From NCBI GenBank assembly GCA_036897525.1, contig JAYMTJ010000015.1, positions 87,489-151,488 on the forward strand: DNA of 64,000 bases, read 5' to 3'. Position 1 is the first letter of the stretch. The number at the start of each line of letters is the position of its first letter. The stretch comes from Pelargonium x hortorum. Taxonomy: Eukaryota > Streptophyta > Magnoliopsida > Geraniales > Geraniaceae. The notes beneath the pieces are model-generated. The model did no database searches, was not told the origin of the DNA, and was given only the letters and a program-made list of their open reading frames with translations. Positions 24,208-37,178 of the stretch are shown here, one piece after another. A program made the translations under genes and the position numbers.

Positions 24208-27200
24208 TATAAGTATATAATGAACTCCGCGGTTCTTAACTTGTTTTTAGTCATACAAAAACCTTGTAATCGAGGCCCTTGTAAATATTGGTAAAGAGGC
24301 GCCTATATCTAGCTCTGTAGAGGGTATTCCTGGACGTATATATAGGATAGGAAACAGAGACTTGTTTAAATTACTAAGAAATCTTATACAAACAAAAAGA
24401 GTGCATATACATATTAAGTCTAACTTTCCTCGGGATTCGTATATGGAAAGAAATATAATATAATACAGGCATGCTTCTGTATTTGAGCTCCGTTTGCTGC
24501 AGGGTATAAACTAGTGTGAGGCTGAAGTAAAGATATCAGATCAGCTCTTTAATTAGTGTATTTCATTCGATTCGGTACTATCCACTATTAAAAGTACATG
24601 TTAACCTTGCAGCCTTTAGGCTATTCCTAATCCGAAGTGTGCGGTGGGGTCCTTTATGAGCAGAAGTGAGCCCTCTTAAGTGCATATCTACTTAAAAAAA
24701 TAATATTATGAATATTTTGTAGGTTAGCTTTCCTTGTCAGTAAAACAATGCACAATATTCCGAGTTCTATACATACCTATGTTATGTATCTGGTTTCCCG
24801 GACTTACGTGTTCCCTAGCCGAGTAAAGTGGATTAGCTATAGATTTCGATCTTTATTCACTGTCCCTAGTTTGTTAACTGGTCGAAATTACTTAATAATA
24901 AATTTGGAATCCGGTTGGCTGTTCATTATTATAGTCATAGTCATCTCTTTTTTTTTAGATTTTGGACGGTTCTATATCTCAAAACAAAAGTAGAGCATGG
25001 AAAAGTTTCAAAGAAGACCCTTGGTTCAAGTGCCAGAAATTTAACTCTTGAGATTGTCTCTTTAGTGCCATATTGTTTGTCAAGAATCTTTTATTATACT
25101 CATAAATAAGGATATTTTATTGCTTAAACTTGAGCCCAATTTATATGGAATAAGAAGCTAAATGGAATAAAGAAATAAATCTTTAATATGTAAGCTATTT
25201 CTATTCCTCCAACTTCGGAATTAGCAAAAAAACTGGTGGAGTAAAAAAAGTCCTTTATGGGCTTTATGGAATATTAACTTCTACTTCAGACATTTGCTCA
25301 ATCCTGCTCTAATCTGAATTAGCTCACACAATATAAAGGAGCACTCCTAGATATTTTTTTACAGATATAAAGAAAAGAGGTGTTCGTTCTATACTTGTAA
25401 ACTGGGCTACTCTTCTCAATATAGAACACTGCACAAAATAAATAGAAGGACACTGTCTAGAATACCTTTTACCGAGAGACTACCCGGTAAGAAAGCGTTG
25501 GGACGTATGCTTGATTCCCTATCAAAAATGAAAAACAAACAATTCGAGCAAAATAAAAAACTTTAAGAATACAATATAGATAGTAAAAACTATTTTATCC
25601 ACATCTTGCATTACTGTTGAATTTTGGGAGGGGTCCATAACTCTACGGAGAACTAAAAAGTCCCCTTAATATTTAATCTAACTATTGTTTTATTGCTCAA
25701 ATTAAGGCCTAGTTAAGCAATAGGTCGGAGGATAACTTTTCTTTTGACGAAAGACCCTTCAATATGTGGTGTTGGTATATTATGATTTTTTTCCGGAATT
25801 TACTTTTGTTTATTTAGAATTCTTGTTGTTAATGAGTGGTTGATAGGGGGTGGACATAAGACTTCGTAATTTCAATCGCCTTTTAGGGTTATGCCTAAGA
25901 TTTCCTTAGATTATGTACCCGTAGCTTAGGCTTATACTTGTTTGGAGGATCTCCCCAGAAAAGCTTCCTCTTTTATTTATGTTAGATATTAGGCACTGGC
26001 CTAACGTTCCTTTATGAATATAAGACGGATTACTTAGAGATAGAAAAGTCACTTATGTCTTTGTCGTGGTTACCCCCTTTATTAGTTCTGGTATTTCGGG
26101 TTAATCCTTAACCTTGATGCTAATTGCCCTTATAATGCTCTGGTTATTTACTTATCAGCATTCCTTTTAGCTTTACAAGCTTATATTCTATTTATTAATC
26201 TGTATTTACAATTTAAGTACTTTCAGCCAAGCAAGAGGACCCTTAGTAAGGTTAGGTCAGTGTGAATTTAGTCCCCTTTTCTAGAAATTTGAAGAAATAA
26301 ATAGAACTTAAGTTAACTCATTAGTAAAAAAAACCACCTTTCAGGGATCCAAATAGGCGGTCGGCACCTTGTTTTTTTATTCTGTTACTTAGATTTTTTT
26401 TTTCGAAGCTTAAGCCTATTTATTATTGAAAACTTTTTTCTTTCTTTTCTTTGTAAAGTCTAAATTCGGATACTACAAAGCTTTTCTTTTATAGAACAAT
26501 TCCCTAAATTTTTTTGTTTGTTTGTAAGAGTTTTGGGCGGATACTCTACTCTCTCTAAATAATAGGAAAATCTCTATTATAATCTCAGTGATTTCTTTTA
26601 ATTCGTAACTATTTTTGTGCAATTCCTTTTTTAGTTTAGTTTAAAGTTAAGCTTATTTTTTATATTTTTTAAGTGGCTTATCGATATTGATTGAAATAAA
26701 ACTTATTCAAAATTATAGGGTAAACTTACGAGAATGGGGTAGGGCTTACTTATTAAGAATGAAAACGTAGTTCTTGTTGCTTAATAGGAATGAATCTGAC
26801 TTCTATAAAGTATAAAGTGTAACGAAAGTCTTAATTGTTCTATAGGTAATTTCATTTAGGTAATTTCATTTTCTTTTTTAATAAACCAAGACCTATAAGC
26901 AATAAGAATCCTAAAGAAAATATATACAAATAAAGTAAGTAATTTTAAGAACGAGCAAAATAAGTATTAGTCAGTAAAATAGGTGTGGGAAGTGTTTTCG
27001 TTTTCCTTACTTTTTTTCTATGAGTAAGTGCCTAAAATGAAAATCTTAATAAAATGTATAATAAAGAACCTTTTCCATGCTTAGTGAAGAAAAAGGATAA
27101 CCAACTCATTTCAGTAATATGCAATTAAGAAGCCTTTTTTCTTTAGTAAAGTAAGTAGCTTAATTAGTTAAGATAAGAACTTTTATAAGGGAGCTTAGCT

Positions 27201-29799
27201 TAGTGAATACAATAATCAGGGCACTTCTGAGAGAAGATAAGAAAAGTATGTAAAATTTGAGTTAATTCTGTAGCCAATTTTCAAACTGGTATATATATAG
27301 TTTGCTTTTTTTTCAATTCAACCCAGTATTCGTACAAGATTTTGGGTTGTATAAACTTTATACTCTCAAGCATATTCTTAAATATATAAATCATAGGGAT
27401 TGTATCTATGCTACAGGATGAAGTTATAAGGAGATAGGGTCTTATGCAGCATAGGGGCGTACTCCAGTAAGTAATCTTAAAATTTTTTAGATAGAAAGTA
27501 TTTGGTTGTATATATATTAATTGAACAGGACTGGAGTCTTATAATAAAGGGATTCCTAAGTACTTAAACTAGAAACCCCGCTCTTGGTTAACTAGACTAA
27601 AAATAAAGTTTAGGTTGGTTTTACAAAAAGCCCCATAACAAGAAGTAAAGGTATTTATAGCGCATATAAGTCTCACACAAGAGGGGTGGTTCCTCTATAG
27701 CTTCTAATCAGAAAATTTAATGTATACAAAAAAGAGTCCGTGTTTCCTTATAATAAATAGAGGAGAATCCCTTATCTTGGCTTTGTATTGATAGTGTTGT
27801 TTGCTGCAACCGGTCGAGGCTAAGAAATTTGTTGATTGGTATTTGTTGGTCTGTCTTGGTGTTGTTGGTAAGTTGACATGGGCTGGGTTTCTGATGGCAG
27901 TGTAAGTACATAATGGAACTCTGTCCGGTTATAGAAAAAAAAGACTTTCTTTGCTTAGAGTAGAGGACCGGGAATAGAATATGCTAAATGAAACTAGGAT
28001 CCTATATCTTTATTTACTTTGTATTAGTCCCTTCCCTTATAGAACCCTCTGCAGTACCGGCCTTTTAAGTTACGCTTTATGGACCTTGATGGACTAGGCA
28101 CTTATTGGTATTAATGCCCTAGATTTCAATTTATTAGGAATAAAGAGTTTAGGATGAGCTGGGATGCGGCGTTGATAAGGACCCCCGAGTTTGGCTGTAT
28201 TCCTAAAGAATACTCATTTTAAGAGTCTATATCTGTAAACGTAACATATACAATAATCATACATGGATTTGCACATTGAGAGGGCTTATAGTATATCCTG
28301 TTATAAGAATTCGCTGGAAGCTAGTCTTACTACGAGCTCTATTCCTTGCTATCGTCAGAAAAGAATGCACTATAACACCATTCCCTGTTCCTTAATCTGG
28401 AATTAATGTTGGAAACTCTAGGAAGTAAGATCCCCCCTATTCCTTACAATCCTATTATATTAATATTCTGCAGTTCCTCTTGCTTGCTTTGACATGGTTT
28501 GTTTATTCTTTCCTAAAAATTCCATATAGTTAAAATCCTTAGTAGACCTTTATTATGAGAATAAAATCTGAGATAATACTGCTAGAATCCAGGGAATCCA
28601 TTTGTCTTAAACTTAAAAAAAGGGTTCAGACAAGGTTTAGATTTCATGTTAGCCGTTCAGAAAAAGTAAGCTTTTATAGGAATTCTGAGTTTGAACTAGT
28701 TAGAAGTTAAAAAAAACCTATGACTATTGGCATAAAAATTCTCTATAACTTTATTCTACAAAAGATTGCAAATTGGGAGTGAGCTCTTGCAACCTTTAAC
28801 TATGTACATGTCTTGTTCCAAAATACATTCTATACACAGGGAAATTTTATTATAGATAAATATCATAAGACACTAGTAATGGCTTAGGGTCCGCGGTAAT
28901 CGAAATACTTTTTTATAACTTTGTTAAATACAAATCCTCTTTTCTCAATACCCACGCAGCTAAATCTAACTTCAATTTTACACCAATCCCTTAAAAGTTA
29001 TAGTATTCTTTTCAATGAAAAGGCCCTCACATAGCGTACAAGTTTTGGTACTTGTATCTTATCTTAATATTTATATATAATAAGCATAAATTCACCAAGA
29101 TGTAAACCTAGCTCTAAAACCAAGGAAGGGGTCTCCCGTTAAGTTAAGGAGGAACAATTTGTATATAGGAGCGGAGCAAATACATAGCGTATTCTTGACA
29201 CAAAAGAAGTTAATACGGAAACCTGACAGCAATTCAGAAGTACTTTGGGCTGCACTGCACAAGGGACCCCTAGTTTAATTTAACCTAATATTTAGTTTTA
29301 AACAAGATCTCAAATAGAATATTGGTTTTAATTCATTATTTTTAGATTTAGTGTCTCGCTATTACTCGAGGAATCCCGATTTTCCTTATTCAAAACAAAG
29401 TAGGTGCTCTGTTTGTTTTTGTTTTTTCCGTACACTATACTTGGTATCATATCAGCTTAAAAAAGGAACTAATCCGATGATATCCCCGCTTCAGTGCTTT
29501 TTTTAGTATGCAATCGAGTTTCTTTTCCGAGCACAAAATCGGTATCTAATTCTAAGATTCCTTGTAAGAAGAGGGACTCATTTGCAACTCTATATCTACT
29601 TCAAAGTCAAATTAAAGAAAGGATTCCTTATGCAAGTGATATAAACGTTAGATTCAAACTTACGGGGAGAGACTTAATATAAGCAAGCTAGAGTACTCGC
29701 TGGTGTTAGTTTAAGATAAATTCCGGATCCCCCCTTTTTTGTAAGAAGCTTTTTATTCCTGAGAAAGAATCCTACTTAACTACAATTGAAAGCCTGAGA

Positions 29800-29872
29800 T
29801 AAGGATCATAGGACTTGAACCCACGCCCATTCGGTTAACAGCCGAGCGCTCTACCAACCGAGCTATCTTGAA
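29800..29872 (-). tRNA. trnN-GUU: tRNA-Asn (GUU)-like sequence with a degenerate acceptor stem
   Basis: Read on the minus strand, this is a bacterial-type tRNA core. T8-A9 is followed by a perfect D stem GCTC/GAGC with loop GGTTGGTA. The anticodon stem CTCGG/CCGAA has four of five pairs around loop CTGTTAA (GTT, Asn). The variable loop is TGGGC. The T arm is GTGGG-TTCAAGT-CCTAT, fully paired if G-U is allowed. The acceptor halves TTCAAGA and GATCCTT do not pair in register. Deleting one or two bases near the 5' side would restore AAG.AT against ATCCTT with a bulge. The gene is therefore either a decaying pseudogene or depends on editing. The core is not like the plastid-derived trnN common in angiosperm mitochondria, so it may be a native mitochondrial copy. 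Asn identity is well supported; functionality is not. Confidence 0.6.
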
Positions 29873-32800
29873 AAGAATTTCCCTCCCTTCTACCATTATT
29901 TATAGGCAATAAAAGCTATTCTCGAGGGATTATTCAATTTGGAATTAGTCTTTCCTGTATCGTTCGTATTTGTATTTGTTGGAAGTATTTCCGGACTCTC
30001 CGTGTTAAACTTTCTTTGTATTTTCCGCGAATAAGGGGGTAAGGTCTGGCAGTTTTTTTTTTGTTTTTTTATATTCTCAAAAGCCCCTCTAAGCAACCCT
30101 CACTCGAGGTTTTAACCGAGGCTACTATACCTTCCTTAAAAATGGACTTCTTGTTATTGTACTAGAGTCAAAACTTAACAAATAAAATTAATAAAACTGC
30201 TTTAGCTTAATACCTTAGACTCACAAACAAGTCCCTTAGGGTAATTCCTGTAAAGCTCTATATTAGAGATTAGAGTTTACAATACTCTGTTTAGCGAAAC
30301 CCCTCAAATAGGGTTCCTATTTGTTGAAACCTTAAGTTTTGCTTAGTTGTTGCGTACCCCCGAAAAAGTAATAAAAAGAACCATACCCTTTATATGTTAT
30401 GGAAAATACAGAAAATGTACTTTAACTATTTGTGCTGCTATCCATCTTTCCTTCTATACTCTGGTTGTGGGTACAGACCTCCCTAAAAAGGTCTAGAAGA
30501 ATTGAAACCCAAAATCCCCTAATAAAAGTGCGAAATTAGCTTGGTTTTTTTATATCACTTTTTTTGCAATTAGTATTTCAGAAATAAAGTTACCTTACGG
30601 ATTATTCAAAAGTTAGATTGACCAAAAATTTCTTATATCGTATCTAATTCCTTTGTTTCCAAATCCCACCTGGAGATATACGATACCGAAAGCTTATCTG
30701 GGTGTATCTTAGCTCCTGTAAGTGCGTGCAGAAACCTATAAAGTGATATGCTCCTCTTGTAAGCCGATCTAGCTTATAAGCCGGTAAAGGTGTAAGACTT
30801 AATGACTTGTACTTTCTAATGACAGGAACTCTCTACTCTCTTCTATGCCTGCTATAACCAGTCCATTCCGGTTAATTGTGGGTACTGTTATCCCTTTTTA
30901 TTTTAGTAAGCTCTAATAATCCAGAGATTAAAGGAAAGGGGTCTCTTCTGCAACCTGTACTAACCTATTTGAAATTTTTATTGCCCGGAAAACCTTATAA
31001 GGAACGACTTTTGTTTTAGTACATTTCGGGTTAGGCTCTATTTTAGCAAGCTAGCTTAATACCCATACATACCTTTTTTCTCTTTACTAAATCTATTTTA
31101 TAAATAATTTTAGTTGTTTTCTTGTAATGCTCTTTTTTTGTGCTTTTATTGGATTGGGTGTTCTAGGAGAATTCCAGGAGTTTTAAAGTAGTCCTGGGAC
31201 CTTTTTATTTAAACCTTTCCTAAAAAGTTTACTCGCCACGAATTTGTTTATTTTATAAAGTAGTAACCCAGACTGTTCCTAATCTTTTCTTAAATCCTAA
31301 AACTCTTTAATTAAACTTAAACAGAACCAGCTTAAGAGTAGGGGTTGTCTATAATACTAGGCATAAACAGAAATAGGCGCTATTAGAACCTCGCAAGGTA
31401 TCTGACTGAACACGAGAATCTGTTTTCTATTTTATATACGTCGCGAGGGTATTCTGGAAGCTCCTAAGAACGCTTGTGATTTGTACATGTTATGCAAACA
31501 GACGGGGGTACCGAGGATACTTATACAGAATTTAGTTATGTTATTAAGAGGGTAGGTATAGCTGCTAAGAAAATAGTGATACGAGTCAGCAAAAGGTATC
31601 GCTCAGAAGAAAGGAAAGAAATGTAGGAGAGGAGATCGACGTAAAAGAGTATACACCACCTTACAGGAGACACCGATATGTGTTTTATTAACGCACGGAA
31701 ATTTTCTTAGAACACCGGTTTTGGTATTGCTCTAATGCATCTAGATTCCCCCGTGAATCTTTAGCCATTATAGAAAGTAAAGTCTTTCCTTTTTTATGTT
31801 TAATTGAGCAAAACCCCTTACTTAAATTGAGTCCTTGACGTATATCCACTATATTATAATTAGACTGCATATAAAGTTTAGGATGGAAGAAAAGACTCAT
31901 AATAGAATAGATAAGAAGCTTTAAAGAATTGCTAGCTCCACTAAGTATATAAATGTATATAAATTCTACTAGGACTTTATTCTAAAAGGACTAAGAACCC
32001 CTCAGGATTTCTAAAAATGCCCGTATGAAACTAAAAGGAATATCCTATTTTGTACTAAGGCATAACCCTCCTTATCGATGCTATTCTCGATGGGATTATT
32101 CTTTAGTATAAAATACTCTGTTGCTTGAAAGTAATTACTCAATAAAGTACTTTTTAATTAGTCCGGGAATTTTCTGAGTCTGTTTACAAGGAGGTTACCC
32201 ATTTGTGTTCCAAGTTCTTTCTTTGATTAGTTTTGAGAGAATTCATTCCTTTAATCCGAGTCCTTTCATTCTTTTTAGTTAGTTAGTTTGGATATTACCA
32301 CTGTACTTCTAAGGAGGCTAAAGAGCCAGTTATTAAATATGAGTTCCAATTTCTAGGACATGAAGATAACTCAACACCACGAGAATCCTGGTAACATAAA
32401 AAGCTGCTGGTATAGCTCTAGGTATCAAGAAAAGATCCAGGCTCTCAAAAAAATCCGGCAAAGCAAATAAGAGTGCGAAAGTAGTGCCCCTTAGGTTACG
32501 TGTCATTTTTAGTGGTAGTTGAATTACTTAAAGTTCATGTACAAGAAGTTTTTAAAGAAATATATACTTTTACTTTTGCTTGTATTACCCCAGGATTAGC
32601 CTAACAAAGTAAAATCGAGTTGAACTCGTTCGTTGGAGCTTCTAAAAAAACATCCAGCTTCCTTTTTTTGACAAATTTCTATTCATTTAAATAAAGTAAA
32701 GGACCTTTGCAAAGTTACGAGTTTTGACAGATACCACCCGGATAGCCCCTTACTCAAAGACCCCACTCAACACACCGGAGAAGAACCCGTACAAAGCCGC

Positions 32801-34059
32801 TGTACAAGGTCTCCTATTTTATTTCCTCTGTTTTGGTCTACTTACACATATACCTGTAAAAAATCCCTATAACTATAATTAAGAGTAGTAGAGCCCATAA
32901 GAAAGAAAGAAAGAAAGCAGCTATGAAGACCGAGAGATTTGTACTAGGGTAAATAGATGCTTGTAGGGAAGCTTGGAGGACTCTTACTGAGTGAAACCCT
33001 TCATAGTATACCTACGACTTAGTCAGCTTAGCATAATTGCTTGTATCTGCGGCTAGAAAGCCAAAACTATTTATACGTATACTTGAGAAGTTACATACAC
33101 CCCTAGGTCTTTTTAAAACTAGAAAAAACCTTGTGTTTCTATTTGTAAAAAGAATAGGATCTAATTTAGTGTAAGAAACTTTTGTAATGAATTTTTTGAG
33201 TACAAGTCCAAAAAATCTTGAGGAAACCCCTTTACTAAGTACTTCCAAAAAACCTGCAATAAAAGAACCTAAAGACTACCACGAGCGCTATAATTAGAGA
33301 ACAAACTATGTACAAAATTTCACTTCACTTCAAAATTAACGCGAGATTTAACTTTAACTCTATAAATTTGTTACTCAAAAACCGGTTACGATACCATCTG
33401 GGAGCAAGACTTTTTTTCAAATAAATATGATAGAACTAAACTCCTAGATAAAGTATATAGTACTCTCCGTAGTTGATGCACCCTGGTCTCCAGATAGCAT
33501 TTATTTGCTGTTTTTCTTTATATGAGCTATCATGGAAAAGGGTATTCATTCACTCAATCTTAGGTGTTTGTTTTAGTAAAGAGTTTATTTAAGGAAGATC
33601 CTACATTATAATTATAGTACATCTTCTTTTCTTATGACTTAGCAGGAGCCCAAGCACAAGAGCAGGAACGATAGCCAGTAGAAGCTGGAATAGGCACAGA
33701 CAGAAGAACAGTACGAGCAAGAGCTTAACCAGCTTCTAGTTCTAGTGGGTATGGCTTACAAGGGTATCCTCTCCTCACTGTCACAGGTTACGGCTCTTAG
33801 GTTAGGTAGACTGGCTCTCCTTCTCTGCTATGCGCTGACATGGAATACAAATACACAGGCTTAGTCTCTTCTACTTTTAAGAAAGGGTATAGCTCCAGAT
33901 CAGAAAGAAGTCCAATAAAAGTCTAGGGTATTTAGGTATTAATGTGTTCATGTTCTATTAGGGGTATAAAAAAAGATAGGTAGCTCCTCCTGTCTTGTCT
34001 GAAAGGTTTCAAGTTTATAAAAAAGGGTTGTTAGAGAAGTTTTTGTCAAATGAGTCTCC
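29873..34059. other. Spacer upstream of the large island
   Basis: Frames at 29896-30096, 31688-31900 and 33012-33248 (all minus) are short and unrecognised. A hairpin-forming stretch lies at 32777-32814 and an AAGA microsatellite at 32899-32917. From about 33640 to 33900 the DNA is less AT-rich and all frames look protein-like but are broken by stops. Confidence 0.5.
32896..32917. repeat. AAGA microsatellite, identical 22-mer also at 54067-54088
   Basis: CATAA followed by GAAA units. The 22 nt are identical to 54067-54088, including the non-repetitive CAT at the 5' side. Most of the identity is simple sequence, so common descent is only suggested. Confidence 0.8.
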
Positions 34060-34324
34060 AAAGTTTATGTCTTTTCCATTAGACCAATTCTTTTAAGCCA
34101 CTCCTCTCTGGTGCACTGGCTATTTAGAATCCTTTACCGTCTGCTTAGATCGTCAAAGCACTCTCCTAATCCTAAGGTAAGGAAGAGCATTTCCTTGTTT
34201 CCCATTAGTCGGAAGAACTTCGTACCTCGCAATACAAGACAAGAATGCTAGAGCTACAGAAGAATATAATACAATCGGATAAGTACTTTCCTAAAACAAA
34301 TAGAATCAGTTAAGCACTTGGTTT

Positions 34325-34394
34325 CCTTTCCATTAGAACAAGCTAAGAGCAACACCGGCCGGCTTACAAGCAACAAATCTGGTTTCTGTTATCC
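34325..34394 (+). repeat. Repeat core copy, forward
   Basis: Contains CCATTAGAACAAGC, then TAAGAGCAACACCGGCCGGC, a 7-nt insertion TTACAAG, then a CAACAAA/TCTGGTTTCTGT word. Apart from the insertion and a 3-nt gap, the second part matches the reverse complement of 41981-42028. Confidence 0.85.
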
Positions 34395-35261
34395 TTTAGC
34401 CAACAAAGCAAGCTACAAATTCATTCAGTCTGAGAGTGAGTAACTTCCTAAAGTACCTAAAGTAAAGGATAGATACTTTACCGGATTAGTAAATCAGTTA
34501 CTGGTTTCGTTAAAACTCCTTTATCGGATTAGTTACACAGGTTTAGAATTACTAATTGAAAGAATTGTGTACATAAAAAACATAAGAGTAAGCTCTCATG
34601 CGATACCATCACCTTAAGGAAACTCTTTAAGCATCACCTTTAGCTGGCACTGTCAAGAAAGAGTACTTGAACAGGTTCTTGTAAGTTCCTAGATCAGTTA
34701 TAGTTAGGTTTGTAGTATTTAATTGGTACAACAAGAGTATTTACCGAAAATGGACTTGTAAATGAAGACATTGTATTGTCAACAAGTAAACTAGCATTCT
34801 ATCCCATTAGAGTTCTCCTCCATTAGCTACACCGTCAATACGGATAGTTCTTCAATTCCCTCCTGTGTATTAGCCTACAAAGATGCTTCCAAAGAGTAAG
34901 ATCAAGAGGTTGTGCTGGAATTCAATAACTGTAACCTTTGCTGGTGAATAGCTTTCCTTGCTAATCAGCCCTCCTAAGTGAAAGCTTAGCTGAAAGCGCT
35001 CGCGAACAAAGAGGTTTTAAAGTTGGTTCTGATGTGGACATGGTTGTAAAGAATACATTTTTTCGGATACCTCTGTTGAGTCTAGCTATTGAGTCCTTTA
35101 GCTTTCCAAAGTCGGTGAAAGTCTGTAGAATTCTTTACCAGTGTGCTTATACAGAAGAATACAGGAACTCCTTTGCATTCTATAGATCAAGTCTAAACTC
35201 CTTAGTCATATGTTATCCTCCTTTCCTTGTCCAAGAACAACTGGCAAAGTGAATACAAAGA

Positions 35262-35314
35262 CAATCTGTTTCCATTAGACTAGAATTTTCAATTGACTCA
35301 TTTGCCTGCTATAG
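35262..35314 (+). repeat. Diverged repeat copy
   Basis: CTGTTTCCATTAGACTAGAA followed by AATTGACTCATTTGCCTGC and TATAG. The order and spacing of the two words match 36857-36907, with an insertion between them. Confidence 0.6.
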
Positions 35315-36856
35315 ACATAGAATAGACCACAAGGATCCTTCAAGAGACAAAGAGGTTAAGGTGATTTAGGTTCCTAAGTGAGAAAGGACATTCTATTTCT
35401 TTGTATGCTATGTCAGCCAGCTTTCGAACAATTCAAGCAAGCTTGCCTCTCCTATAGTTTAGCTACCACTGTCATTACAAATACAATATCCGAAAAGTAC
35501 TCTAAGGTAAGGAGGAGCCCTTCTCCTTGACAGATTGACAGACTACCTTCCAAGAACAAATCCAATAACACAGAGGTAAGCTTCTTTAACTCCTTCGCTT
35601 CCAAACAAAGAAGACAATTAACTCCTGCTTTAGCAAACACTGAAACTAATGAGTTCCACTGGCTTAGCTAGGCATTGGACCATCCTTCGACTGCAAATCA
35701 CAGAGTACTGACAGAGACTTCCTAATGCTTAGACTTGTTAAATTAGCAATTCTAGTTCAAGTTACTATTGACTAGGATAGGGACGACTCGATTGAAACTG
35801 ATGCCATTCTATATGCGATTGACTTGCCATCAATTCTTGTTACCCTTAATACAACCAACCATTTACAAGACTTGCTTTTACTTGCTAATATTCTTCTTAT
35901 TAGAAAGACTGGGCAGACAGTAACTCACAAATGACTTAATCCATCTACCGGCACGTAGTCAGGGAAGGATTTGTAAGATAGTATTCTGATACTTAAACCA
36001 TTACGCACTAGACCTACAACTAACAGCAAAAGCAGGCTTTACTCCATTTCATTTACTGGACTTTTTCACTTACTTTAACTAAAATTCCTTCTTTGAATGG
36101 GCAACTCCTTTCAATCAGGAATTGAAAAAGACTAAATTAAGTCAAGACTTTTGCTAAGGATAACCCATTCATTAATGAGTACACACTAAAGCAAACTATC
36201 TATACAGAATAGAAATATCCTTCTATTACAGTTCTATAGAATAGGTACTCACTCTGTAAATTTGTACAAAAAAAATGAAGCCTTTTGCATTGAATTGACT
36301 ATACTTTCAATTTGTTGACCTTTTACCTTGGAACCCTATATTACTATAAAGTAGAATTATACCTCTATTCAGATACTATCAAAGCTTAGGACGGCTTTCA
36401 CTGGCCTAGTTCACCCTCTTTGGACTGCTAATATACAATTCTTTTAAGTAAGGTTAGAAGCAATTCTTTTCCGGCGTACACATTAGACAATTATCCTACA
36501 TTACCTGCTAAACCTGATGATCGCTTTGCTTGCTATCTTGTTATACAAAATTGAGAGCTCCACTTCTTCCTTCGGCTCGCTTTAGCAAAGACATAAACAA
36601 AACCAAAGAATACAAATTCATAGCTACAATTATGAAAGCTATGCCTACAAGCTACAAGAGAATACAAGACTTCTTTGGCTTGATATTGACCAACTTCCCC
36701 TTGTCCACCTTTAGAGTTAGCAACACCGGCTTTCAAGAACAAGATTCTCTTTGGTATTCTGTATCAAGTACTATAAAAAAAGAATCTATTTTATGTATTA
36801 TGTATTCACCTCCCCTCTCTAACAAACAAGAGCCACAATTCTAATCCTATAGAATC

Positions 36857-36907
36857 CGTTTCTGTCTTTCCATTAGAACAATTAATTGACACCTTTGCTT
36901 GCTATCC
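36857..36907 (+). repeat. CCATTAGAACAATT repeat copy
   Basis: TTTCTGTCTTTCCATTAGA followed by ACAATTAATTGAC and CTTTGCTTGCTATCC. ATTAGAACAATTAATT is identical to the reverse complement at 41668-41690. TTCTGTCTTTCCATTA-AACAATT is matched at 56757-56784 on the minus strand with one difference. Confidence 0.8.
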
Positions 36908-37147
36908 AGTCCCCTCACTCAAAAGAGGTATTCGATAAGACTGAAGCTTACACTAAGATTCTCAGTATTCTATTCTGTGCTTGTAATCAGGTTCCATCCC
37001 TATAAACAAGGTCTAGGTTCCATTAGCTCCACTATCTCTAGGAATTGTACTAGCATTACAAAAGATGGATTCTCTTAATTCAGTATTCAGTATTTATCCG
37101 TTTCTGTACCGGCAATGTCAATAGATTGGTTTGGCTTGCTTGGTTAG

Positions 37148-37178
37148 CATTCACTGTCAAGAAATTCTATGAGTCCTT
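37148..37178 (+). repeat. Dispersed repeat, partner of 349-390
   Basis: This is a direct copy of the element at 349-390, without its tandem duplication. Related fragments sit on both sides: ACCGGCAATGTCAA at about 37108 and ACTGGCAATGTCAA followed by CAAGAAATTCT at about 37192. The immediate region thus looks like degenerate tandem material. Confidence 0.8.

Larger units (their letters stand above)
21601..29799. other. Long AT-rich spacer, no gene recognised
   Basis: More than 8 kb without a supportable gene. Frames at 23592-23774, 24031-24294, 24748-24993, 24915-25109, 27717-27911 and 29494-29682 are all under 90 codons and unrecognised. Notable simple sequences are the G7-CCTCCCC tract at 24084-24097 and the tetranucleotide tract at 24184-24207. 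Poly-T-rich DNA dominates 26.3-26.7 kb. Confidence 0.55.

Noticed and set aside
32777-32814. Minus-strand hairpin with GTACGGGTTC, considered as group II intron domain V
   Set aside because: It folds (GGAGA/TCTCC outer stem, GTAC/GTAC inner stem), but the catalytic AGC triad, the expected 5' GAGC and the two-base bulge are not present.
33634-33990. Possible gene read with TAG/TAA as sense codons
   Set aside because: One frame from ATG at 33634 is protein-like between in-frame TAGs, but the other frames also look protein-like with stops ignored, so there is no frame-specific signal for a changed code.
36530-36844. Longest open frame, 104 codons, plus strand
   Set aside because: It starts at a TTG, lies in the repeat island, and spans repeat words (AGCTCCACTTC, AGCAACACCGGC) that occur in other frames elsewhere. 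Its length is within chance and no domain is recognised.
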